Part shown: piece by piece, positions 24,090 to 30,680 of the stretch
How positions within the stretch are numbered: the stretch's first letter is position 1
Layout of the letters: each line of letters begins with the position of its first letter
NCBI GenBank assembly: GCA_947624715.1
Contig: CANQLO010000018.1
Span: 1-32,767 of the forward strand
Direction of reading: 5' to 3'
DNA length: 32,767 nt
Origin: an uncultured Clostridia bacterium
GTDB taxonomy: Bacteria > Bacillota_A > Clostridia > TANB77 > CAG-508
The notes under the pieces: generated by a model
Database searches by the model: none
The model's input: the letters and a program-made list of their open reading frames with translations, nothing else
What the model was told of the DNA's origin: nothing
Position numbers and translations under genes: made by a program

Positions 24090-24129
24090 GAAGCCATGCA
24101 TTTTAGCTTTCACTAAAACACATAGCTTC
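24090..24129. other. Hairpin upstream of the prepilin-FGE gene
   Basis: GAAGCCATG...TTTTAG pairs with CTAAAA...CATAGCTTC (24090-24106 with 24113-24129; one C·A mismatch and a small internal loop). No U-run follows on either strand, so it is not a standard terminator. It sits between the TG repeat and the surface-protein gene. Confidence 0.5.
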
Positions 24130-24142
24130 TAGTATTTCTATG

Positions 24143-24270
<128 letters not shown>

Positions 24271-24356
24271 TAATTTTAACACACTTATTTTTGATAGTTC
24301 AATATTATTTTTTATTTTTATAAAAATGTAATATTTTTGAAATATTCTACTCATGA

Positions 24357-24427
24357 GTTTCAATAACCTCCGTCCCCGTTGACATGAGTGTCAATAACCT
24401 CCGTCCCGTTGACACCCGTTGACACTT
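24357..24427. repeat. Tandem dispersed elements downstream of greA
   Basis: Two copies of the TGTCAATA-type element sit in tandem: TTCAATAACCTCCGTCCCCG + TTGACA (24359-24384) and TGTCAATAACCTCCGTCCCG + TTGACA (24389-24414). A partial CCGTTGACAC follows. The gap between the prepilin gene start and greA (23977-24457) is made up of these, TG repeat copy B and the 24090 hairpin. Confidence 0.85.
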
Positions 24428-24457
24428 AACCAAATCGTTCTCCTTTTGACATTGACA

Positions 24458-24934
24458 TTATTTCTTAATTGAAAGAATTTTGAATTGCGCTATACCTGCT
24501 GGTATATTAGCACTAACTATATCACCTTTTTTTGCACCAAGAAGAGCTACTCCAATAGGAGACTCATTTGATATTTTATTTTGTGATAAGTCTACTTCTG
24601 TTGAGCCAACAATAGTATAAGTTACATCTTCATCAAATTCCATATCGTGTACTTTAACTATATTGCCGATTTGAACAGTTTTAGTATCTATTTCTGCTTC
24701 ATCAATAATCTTAGCATGTCTTAACTTGTTTTCTAATTCTATTATTTTATTTTCATTTATTTCTTGTGCAGACTTAGCTTCATCATACTCTGAATTTTCT
24801 GATAAGTCTCCATATCCAAGTGCTATTTTTATTCTTTCTGCTATCTCTGTCCTTTCAACAGTTTTTAAATTTTCTAATTCTTCTTCTAATTTATCATATC
24901 CTTCTTGTGTTAGTATAACCTCTTCGTTTTCCAT
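24458..24934 (-). CDS. greA: Transcription elongation factor GreA
   Basis: This 158-aa protein is Gre[21 protein letters not shown], the coiled coil with [17 protein letters not shown] whose acidic tip acts in the RNA polymerase secondary channel, and the C-terminal FKBP-like domain ([20 protein letters not shown]). It rescues backtracked polymerase by stimulating transcript cleavage. It has its own promoter. Confidence 0.97.
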   Translation of the reverse strand: MENEEVILTQEGYDKLEEELENLKTVERTEIAERIKIALGYGDLSENSEYDEAKSAQEINENKIIELENKLRHAKIIDEAEIDTKTVQIGNIVKVHDMEFDEDVTYTIVGSTEVDLSQNKISNESPIGVALLGAKKGDIVSANIPAGIAQFKILSIKK

Positions 24935-24978
24935 TTTATTATCTCCTTTGCATATTTGTTGTAATTTTCAATTCTTAT

Positions 24979-25007
24979 ATATTATTGCAAACTTTAAGAT
25001 TTGTCAA
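24979..25007 (-). promoter_or_regulatory. Sigma-A promoter of greA
   Basis: On the minus strand TTGACA (25007-25002), a 17-bp spacer and TAATAT (24984-24979) lie ~45 bp before the greA ATG. Just upstream, 25008-25080 holds three imperfect copies of ATATTTTTGAAAAATTT-like sequence. Confidence 0.75.
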
Positions 25008-25105
25008 TATTTTTTTGAAAAATTTACTATATTTTTGAAAAATTTTATCTTTTTATTTGACGATATTTTTGAAAGTTTTCTTTTTTAAAAATCTTAATAT
25101 ATTTT

Positions 25106-25945
25106 CTAACTTATCATTTTTTCTAACCTCTTAAATTCTTCGTTTGTAATTACTCTTTCACCAATTACTTCATTAATTGTAAATTTGTTCATTTGTATAT
25201 ATTTTCTAACTAAATCATAATTATTTATCTTTATCATTTCAGCTTCAATAAGTTTATCCTTTTCAAAATATTCATATTCACTAAATACTCTCATGATTTT
25301 ATCAGTTCCTATTTTAACTCCTTTTATATATATTCCATCAAATCCTTTGCTTATTTTCATATTATTAGAAATATCTATTACTATCATATTTCTGTTAGTC
25401 ACATATCCCTTAAAGTCTTTGAAGTCAATGTTTATAACTATATTGGCGTTTTTTAAAGATTTTCTTTTATTGTTATTTACAGTAACATATATTCCATCAT
25501 TTTCTAATTGTTTTTCTAGTATTAAGTATCTACTATTTTCTGATATTATATTTACAACTTTTACATTTGATGATAAATCTTTAATAATTTGCACATTTTC
25601 ATTTGAAAATGTATTAGTACATATAAAAACTTCTTCTATTCTTAAATTAAGTAGTTTAAAACAGTATTTTGTTACATCTGAGATCATATATTTTAAAGCA
25701 TAACTACCCTTTAATTTTGGGTAATTAATATCTATTCCTTTTTCTTGAACAATATAATCTATTTTATCCCTTTTTAACATTGTTATTAATTTATTTTTAG
25801 ATTTATCGTTTATTTTTGTAATATAATAATTTTCTTTTACATATTTATCCTTATAGACAAGGTTAAATAAATATTTAATTTTATATTTTATAATGTTTAA
25901 AAAGCCTTCTTTTGGCTTGTCCAATTTTATATAACCAATATTCAA
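25106..25945 (-). CDS. Conserved-looking protein of unknown function
   Basis: I do not recognise this 279-aa protein. The N-terminal third is basic and Tyr/Lys-rich. The middle has alternating beta-alpha segments like a Rossmann-type fold (EEVFICTNTFSNENVQIIKD, KVVNIISENSRYLILEKQLE, NANIVINIDFKDFKGYVTNR). No signal peptide or membrane segment is seen. The chosen start is TTG 25945, five bases after AGGTGA; GTG 25954 is in frame but lies inside that sequence. The ribosome binding site is in the 3' arm of an 8-bp hairpin shared with the end of the GH18 gene, 37 bp upstream. The context suggests a link to sporulation, but this is only inference. Confidence 0.75.
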   Translation of the reverse strand: MNIGYIKLDKPKEGFLNIIKYKIKYLFNLVYKDKYVKENYYITKINDKSKNKLITMLKRDKIDYIVQEKGIDINYPKLKGSYALKYMISDVTKYCFKLLNLRIEEVFICTNTFSNENVQIIKDLSSNVKVVNIISENSRYLILEKQLENDGIYVTVNNNKRKSLKNANIVINIDFKDFKGYVTNRNMIVIDISNNMKISKGFDGIYIKGVKIGTDKIMRVFSEYEYFEKDKLIEAEMIKINNYDLVRKYIQMNKFTINEVIGERVITNEEFKRLEKMIS

Positions 25946-25950
25946 AATAA

Positions 25951-25976
25951 TCACCTGATATATTATATTCAGGTGA
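25951..25976 (-). promoter_or_regulatory. Hairpin that includes the ribosome binding site of the downstream gene
   Basis: TCACCTGA (minus-strand 5' arm, 25976-25969), a 10-nt AT loop and TCAGGTGA (25958-25951) form a perfect 8-bp stem. The 3' arm contains AGGTGA, the likely ribosome binding site of the next gene. On the plus strand the stem is followed by CTCTTTTTTT, but no plus-strand gene ends here. It may act as a weak terminator for the GH18 gene or as a translational switch. Confidence 0.55.
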
Positions 25977-25990
25977 CTCTTTTTTTATTA

Positions 25991-27652
25991 CTATTTTAAT
26001 TTTTGTTCAACTATATCCCATACTTCTTCATTTTCTCTGTCTTTTTCCCAGAAGCCTGCTCCTGCTAGGTCATATTTGTTTACTAAATCCAGTTTGCAAC
26101 TGATAGAATCTTTATCCTCTATCCACATTTTATAAACAGCATTTCCTACTTTGTATTCAATATAATTTTGTTTTAAATTGTCGTCCCATACTTTTGTGGC
26201 ATTAGCAGGTATTTTTACATCTTTCATATTTACTACTTTATTAGTTAATTTTCCATTTTCCTCTATCCAAAGTCTTGTATAGAATGGCATAGCTAGTATT
26301 ATTTTATCTTTTGAAACATCTTCTTGTCCAAGAAATTTATTTATATTTAATTCTACCCAATCTGCTCCTGCAATAGTTCCTGCTGTTTGACTTGATGCTG
26401 TATGCTGATCATATCCCATAAATACAACATAATCTGCAACTTTTCCTATCACATTTCTATCATAGCAAAGTGACCATGTATCAGATCCATCTGGTTCAGT
26501 TAATAGTACACTTAATGTCATTCCAATCTCTCTTAATCTTGGTGCTAGCTCTATGATAAATCTAGAGTAATTATCCTTATCAGATTTATTCATATTTTCA
26601 AAATCTACATGAATACCTTGAACATCAATTTTTACTAGTTCGTTTATTATATTGTCAATTAGATTTGCTCTTGTTTCAAAAGTTGATAAAATTTGTGATA
26701 CAGCATTTATATTATTTAGCATACTATTTGACAATACTGGCCATACTTCAATATTGTTTTGTTTTGCCCAATTTATATAATTGGTTCCACTAGTTCCTAC
26801 ATTAACGGCTAGGCTTCCATCTGACCTTAATTCAAAGAAAGATGGTGCTACAACATTTACTCCTTTTATAGTATCACTTCTTGTTGGTGCTGCAGTGTAT
26901 TGATTGTAATAATCCCAAACAATACTTACTTTTCCTTCTATTTTATCTCTTTCTAAGTTTTCTCTTATTACTTTTTCATCAATTATATTTGACCTTTTTA
27001 TATACCCTATTACACCTTTTGGAGAGCGTACTTTTATCCATGAACTTTCTTTTTCATTTTGTATTACTGTTAAAGTTTCTCCTCTTTTTACTTTATCAAG
27101 TGTTTTAGAATATGTAGATGGTCTATACTTTATATTTAAGTCTTTTGAAGCTAAAGCAGTGACTGCTTTTCTACTTAATGAGTCTATTGTAACTATATTT
27201 TTTTCTTCATTGTAATTTACTTCAATATTATATATTTTCTCAAATTTATTTATTGGTATATAGTACTTATCATCTTTTTTTAGAATCTTATAGTCCATGC
27301 TGGTATATGAACCGTTTTCATATACCTTGCCACCATCTATTTGGATTGCTGATGTTTTGGTATTTGATGTTGTTATTATTTTACTTCCTTCTATAGTTAA
27401 ATACTCATCAAAAAAGTTTTTTACATCATCAAATGATAAATATACTACATCGCTTTCTATTACTACATCTGTTTTCAGACTTGTTGTAATATTGTTATTA
27501 TTTATAATCAAGTTTGTTCTATCTGATAAGTGATTTATTTCATAATTAGGAGCTATTTTTATCAATAATATAACCATGCATAGCATAAAAGTCGAGACTG
27601 AACATCTCCTTATTGCATGCCATATTTTTTTCTTTTCCATCTTTTGACTCAT
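25991..27652 (-). CDS. Membrane-anchored SH3b and GH18-family glycosidase-like protein (SleL/YaaH-like)
   Basis: This 553-aa protein has an N-terminal membrane segment (residues ~20-33). A copper-amine-oxidase-N-like region (45-160) and a bacterial SH3 domain (YRPSTYSKTLDKVKRGETLT, about 172-223) follow, then a GH18 TIM barrel (about 262-550). The acidic end of the catalytic motif is kept as HVDFENM (D350, E352), but the preceding DGxD is VQGIH. VFMGYDQHTASSQTAGTIA and KIILAMPFYTRLW are other GH18 landmarks. Relatives such as SleL/YaaH hydrolyse spore cortex N-acetylglucosaminyl bonds. Spore or cell-wall glycan is the likely substrate. Confidence 0.88.
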   Translation of the reverse strand: MSQKMEKKKIWHAIRRCSVSTFMLCMVILLIKIAPNYEINHLSDRTNLIINNNNITTSLKTDVVIESDVVYLSFDDVKNFFDEYLTIEGSKIITTSNTKTSAIQIDGGKVYENGSYTSMDYKILKKDDKYYIPINKFEKIYNIEVNYNEEKNIVTIDSLSRKAVTALASKDLNIKYRPSTYSKTLDKVKRGETLTVIQNEKESSWIKVRSPKGVIGYIKRSNIIDEKVIRENLERDKIEGKVSIVWDYYNQYTAAPTRSDTIKGVNVVAPSFFELRSDGSLAVNVGTSGTNYINWAKQNNIEVWPVLSNSMLNNINAVSQILSTFETRANLIDNIINELVKIDVQGIHVDFENMNKSDKDNYSRFIIELAPRLREIGMTLSVLLTEPDGSDTWSLCYDRNVIGKVADYVVFMGYDQHTASSQTAGTIAGADWVELNINKFLGQEDVSKDKIILAMPFYTRLWIEENGKLTNKVVNMKDVKIPANATKVWDDNLKQNYIEYKVGNAVYKMWIEDKDSISCKLDLVNKYDLAGAGFWEKDRENEEVWDIVEQKLK

Positions 27653-27808
27653 TTATTATTTTTCCCCCATATTACTACTATATCATAAAAAGTTTTTTTA
27701 GTGAATATTATTTGGTTAATTTATTTGGATTTTTTCACTATTTATACATTACTCTATTAGTAACCGATTTTTTTTTAACTCATATACTGTTAATAAAGGA
27801 GGTAATAT

Positions 27809-27964
27809 ATGTGGAGAATACTAAAGAAACTATTTGCAACCTGTTTGATAGGTTTTGGTTTAGGTGTTTTACTTGTTCTATTACTTCCAATTTCAGGTTG
27901 GCTATTTATAATTGGTTGCACAATTATTATTGCAGGTTTTATTTGCTTATGCCAGAAACAGTAA
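27809..27964 (+). CDS. Small 51-aa membrane protein upstream of spoVM
   Basis: ATG 27809 follows AAAGGAGGT and encodes MWRILKKLFATCLIGFGLGV, then LLVLLLPISGWLFIIGCTII, then IAGFICLCQKQ. There is a basic N-terminus and two hydrophobic helices split by PISGW. It is 30 bp upstream of spoVM in the same orientation, each with a strong ribosome binding site, so they are probably one transcript. CATATACT at 27781-27788 resembles a sigma-E -10 but no good -35 is visible. The function is unknown. Confidence 0.75.
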   Translation: MWRILKKLFATCLIGFGLGVLLVLLLPISGWLFIIGCTIIIAGFICLCQKQ

Positions 27965-27994
27965 ATGTAAACTGCTTAAAAAGGAGGTAATTTG

Positions 27995-28072
27995 ATGACT
28001 ATTGTTGTGAAAAAAGTTCCAAAATGGCTTCGTGGTATTGTTAAATTGTTTTTTGGAATTAAAGAAGATTAA
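27995..28072 (+). CDS. spoVM: Stage V sporulation protein M
   Basis: This is a 25-codon gene: MTIVVKKVPKWLRGIVKLFF followed by GIKED. It aligns without gaps over its core to B. subtilis SpoVM (MKFYTIKLPKFLGGIVRAML): Lys-Pro-Lys, aromatic, Leu, Gly-Ile-Val are conserved, including the Pro9 needed for curvature sensing. SpoVM is an amphipathic helix that marks the convex forespore membrane and recruits SpoIVA for coat assembly. The ATG follows AAGGAGG by 7 bases. It is convergent with rpmB, the same arrangement as in B. subtilis, which strengthens the call. Confidence 0.9.
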   Translation: MTIVVKKVPKWLRGIVKLFFGIKED

Positions 28073-28109
28073 CTATTTTCATAAAGTACATACATTTATG
28101 AAAACGAAA

Positions 28110-28152
28110 AAAAAAGAGATTCGAGTTAAGCTTTAACTCAAATCTTTTTTTA
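28110..28152. terminator. Bidirectional terminator between spoVM and rpmB
   Basis: AAAAAGAGATT-GAGTTAA pairs with TTTAACTC-AAATCTTTTTTT around GC. A- and T-runs on both sides serve both convergent transcripts. Confidence 0.88.
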
Positions 28153-28196
28153 TGGACCTTTTACAGCCCTTATTTTTCATTATTAATTAAAAACAT

Positions 28197-28394
28197 TTAT
28201 GCATTTTCTAATTTAGATGAACGTAAGCATTTTGCACATACATGCATTTTCTTATTTTCTCCATTTACTTTTATTCTTACTGTTCTTAAATTTGGTTTCC
28301 ATGTTCTTGGAGCTCTTCTACTAACATGTGAACGAGCTATACTAATTTGATTTCCATTTGCTACTGCTTTTCCACAAATATCACATTTTGCCAT
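28197..28394 (-). CDS. rpmB: 50S ribosomal protein L28
   Basis: This 65-aa protein is the zinc-ribbon (C+) form of L28: MAKCDICGKAVANGNQIS with the first Cys pair, RAPRTWKPNLRTVRIKVNGE, and HVCAKCLRSSKLE with the second. The ATG follows AGGAGGTG. It lies 46 bp after tsf, so may be read through from rpsB-tsf, and is convergent with spoVM. Confidence 0.97.
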   Translation of the reverse strand: MAKCDICGKAVANGNQISIARSHVSRRAPRTWKPNLRTVRIKVNGENKKMHVCAKCLRSSKLENA

Positions 28395-28440
28395 TTTAGC
28401 ACCTCCTATGAGTTTTTTTATTGACTATTACTAGTCTTTT

Positions 28441-29322
28441 TTATTTTAGTTGTTTTGCAACTTCTTCTGCAAAGTTTTCTTCTCTTTTTTCTAGACCTTC
28501 TCCTTTTTCAAATCTAGCAAATTTGATAACTTTGCCTTTCTTTTCTTCAACCATTTGTCCAACCTTTTTACTTGGATCTTTAACAAATTCTTGATTTAAT
28601 AAACATATTTCTGAATAGAATTTTCCAAGTCTTCCTGCTACTATTTTATCAGCAACAGCTTCTGGTCTTCCTTCATTTATAACTTGTGCTTTAAGAATTT
28701 CCTTTTCCTTATCTAATCTATCAGCTGGTACATCTGCTTCACTTAAAAATTCTGGTCTAGCTGCTGCTATTTGCATACATACATCTTTTCCAACTGTTTC
28801 ATCTGCACCTTCTAATTCAACTAAAACACCAATTTTTCCTTCTCCGTGGATATAGCTTACTATCATTCCACTTTCAGTTTCAAATCTAACAAATCTTCTG
28901 ATGTTCATATTTTCACCAATTGTTGCAATTTTGTTTGTTAAAACTTCTTGAACTGTAAGATTTGAATCTTCTATTGATTTTTGTGATAATAATTCTTCTA
29001 CATCTTTTGGATTATTTAATGCAACTTGTTTTACAACATTTTTTACAAACTCTTGGAATTCTTCATTTTTAGCAACAAAGTCTGTTTCTGCATTAACTTC
29101 AACTAAAGCTCCAACCTTCTTATCTTCTGATACATATGCATTTACTAATCCCTCTGCTGCTATTCTATCAGATTTCTTGGCTGCTTTCATTATTCCTCTT
29201 TCACGTAATAATTCTATTGCTTTTTCTTCATTTCCATCTGTTTCAGTTAAAACTTTCTTGCAGTCCATCATACCTGCACCTGTCTTTTCTCTTAATTCTT
29301 TTACTTGAGCTGCAGTAATCAT
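28441..29322 (-). CDS. tsf: Elongation factor Ts
   Basis: This 293-aa protein is EF-Ts, the nucleotide exchange factor of EF-Tu. The UBA-like N-terminus (VKELREKTGAGMMDCKKVLT) and the core motif (EVNAETDFVAKNEEFQEFVK) are clear. A dimerisation-domain segment MQIAAARPEFLSEADVPADR and LLNQEFVKDPSKKVGQMV complete it. It is downstream of rpsB as in nearly all bacteria. Confidence 0.98.
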   Translation of the reverse strand: MITAAQVKELREKTGAGMMDCKKVLTETDGNEEKAIELLRERGIMKAAKKSDRIAAEGLVNAYVSEDKKVGALVEVNAETDFVAKNEEFQEFVKNVVKQVALNNPKDVEELLSQKSIEDSNLTVQEVLTNKIATIGENMNIRRFVRFETESGMIVSYIHGEGKIGVLVELEGADETVGKDVCMQIAAARPEFLSEADVPADRLDKEKEILKAQVINEGRPEAVADKIVAGRLGKFYSEICLLNQEFVKDPSKKVGQMVEEKKGKVIKFARFEKGEGLEKREENFAEEVAKQLK

Positions 29323-29349
29323 ATTTTTATCCTCCTTAATTTATATTTT

Positions 29350-29395
29350 TAGATAGTATTTATAAACTTATAAAATACGTTCTCAATACTATCTA
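29350..29395 (-). other. Inverted repeat between rpsB and tsf
   Basis: TAGATAGTATT (29350-29360) and AATACTATCTA (29385-29395) form a perfect 11-bp stem. Within its 24-nt loop GTATTTTATAA can pair with TTTATAAATAC. No U-run follows on the minus strand. It is more likely an RNA processing or expression-setting structure within the operon than a full terminator. Confidence 0.6.
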
Positions 29396-29412
29396 TTTTA
29401 TCAAATTTATCG

Positions 29413-30201
29413 TTATTCTTCAGAATTTGCTTCTTCTTCATTAGCAACTACTTCTTCCATGCTTTCTGGTTCGCTATTTTCTTCTTCCATAGCTTGAGTA
29501 TCATCACTGTCTAAGCTTTCACCCTGTTTACCTTCAATGATTGCATTAGCCATAACATCTGTTATTAGCTTAACTGCTCTTATAGCATCATCATTTCCTG
29601 GAATAACATAATCTACATCATTAGGATCACAGTTTGTATCAACTAATCCTATAATTGGTATATTAAGTTTTCTTGCTTCTTTAACTGCAATATGTTCTTT
29701 CTTTGGATCAACTAAGAATATAACATCTGGAATTTCAGTCATTTCTTTAATTCCACCTAAATTCTTATTTAGTTTTTCCATTTCTTTTCTTAGTAAAACA
29801 ACTTCTTTTTTTGGTAGAACATCAAAGCTTCCATTTTGTTCCATTGCTTCTAATTCTGTTAGTCTGTCAATTCTTTTTCTTATTGTTTTGAAGTTTGTTA
29901 GAGTTCCACCTAACCATCTTTCATTTACATAGAACATTCCACTCTTTTCTGCTGCTTCTTTTACACAGTCTTGAGCTTGTTTCTTTGTTCCTACAAATAA
30001 AATACTCTTTCCTTCTTCTGCTTGTTCCCTCATAAATTCATAAGCTTCATCTAATTTTTTAGATGTCTTTTGTAAATCGATGATGTGAATACCATTTCTA
30101 GCTTGGAATATATACTCAGCCATTCTTGGATCCCATCTTCTTGTTTGATGTCCAAAATGAACACCAGCTTCTAGTAATTGTTTCATTGCAACTACTGCCA
30201 T
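29413..30201 (-). CDS. rpsB: 30S ribosomal protein S2
   Basis: This 262-aa protein is S2: [60 protein letters not shown] and [17 protein letters not shown]. The C-terminal region ends in an unusually acidic Glu/Asn tail (about residues 230-262). First gene of rpsB-tsf. A promoter and a structured leader lie upstream. Confidence 0.98.
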   Translation of the reverse strand: MAVVAMKQLLEAGVHFGHQTRRWDPRMAEYIFQARNGIHIIDLQKTSKKLDEAYEFMREQAEEGKSILFVGTKKQAQDCVKEAAEKSGMFYVNERWLGGTLTNFKTIRKRIDRLTELEAMEQNGSFDVLPKKEVVLLRKEMEKLNKNLGGIKEMTEIPDVIFLVDPKKEHIAVKEARKLNIPIIGLVDTNCDPNDVDYVIPGNDDAIRAVKLITDVMANAIIEGKQGESLDSDDTQAMEEENSEPESMEEVVANEEEANSEE

Positions 30202-30231
30202 TTTTAATTCCTCCTTTTTGTTTTAATCCTC

Positions 30232-30290
30232 CACAAATTTCAACATATAAGACTGCCCATTTTAGGCATCAATTTTATACTCCATTTGTG
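30232..30290 (-). promoter_or_regulatory. Candidate S2 leader structure
   Basis: The untranslated region before rpsB can fold with outer stem CACAAAT/ATTTGTG (30232-30238 with 30284-30290), TATAA/TTATA and GCC/GGC stems inside. It ends just before the rpsB ribosome binding region. Autogenous control of rpsB-tsf by S2 through leaders is known in bacteria. The family assignment here is an inference. Confidence 0.45.
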
Positions 30291-30312
30291 TGTGTATTTT
30301 TCAACGCTTACT

Positions 30313-30341
30313 ATTGTATCAAAAAAATAAAGAAATTGCAA
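30313..30341 (-). promoter_or_regulatory. Sigma-A promoter of rpsB-tsf
   Basis: On the minus strand TTGCAA (30341-30336), a 17-bp spacer and TACAAT (30318-30313) lie ~110 bp before the rpsB ATG. The -35 itself is one of four TTGCAA dyads. Confidence 0.65.
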
Positions 30342-30442
30342 GAGTTTTCTTTCATTTTCTTAAACTTGCAAGTATTTACAGAATTGCATTTACTTTTTCA
30401 TTTGACGAACTTGCAAGTATTATCTTGTAACAACTTGCAATG
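30335..30442. repeat. Repeated TTGCAAG dyads upstream of rpsB
   Basis: The palindrome ACTTGCAAGT is perfect at 30364-30373 and 30409-30418. Related ACTTGCAA (30433-30440) and TTGCAAG (30336-30342) also occur. Three lie upstream of the -35 and one overlaps it. The pattern suggests operator sites or duplicated promoter segments. Confidence 0.6.
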
Positions 30443-30486
30443 TATAAATAGAATTTACTTTTCATATAAATAAAAAGAATTAAATA

Positions 30487-30528
30487 AAATGTGAACGGTT
30501 AGATTTTAATATCTCATCGTTCACATTT
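30487..30528 (-). terminator. Terminator-like hairpin downstream of the Ig-like gene
   Basis: AAATGTGAACG (30487-30497) pairs perfectly with CGTTCACATTT (30518-30528), with AGAT/ATCT inside. On the minus strand it is followed by TATTTAATT. It lies ~150 bp after the stop of the Ig-like protein gene. Between them only the 30625 hairpin is visible. Confidence 0.55.
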
Positions 30529-30624
30529 ATAAGACTTATATAACTTAATTTAGTTATTTTTAGGTACAATTTAGTATCATTTGAGTTATTATTATTCTAA
30601 TTTGTACATTAATATTTAATCGTT

Positions 30625-30655
30625 TCTAGATGGAACCCGAAGAACTCCACCTAGA
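30625..30655 (-). other. G·U-rich hairpin just downstream of the Ig-like gene
   Basis: On the minus strand TCTAGGTGGAGTTC and GGGTTCCATCTAGA flank a TTC loop. The arms form 14 continuous pairs, several of them G·T wobbles. It starts 26 bp after the stop codon. No U-run follows, so it is not an ordinary terminator. Confidence 0.7.
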
Positions 30656-30680
30656 TTGTTTTTACACTTTCTCATTTACC

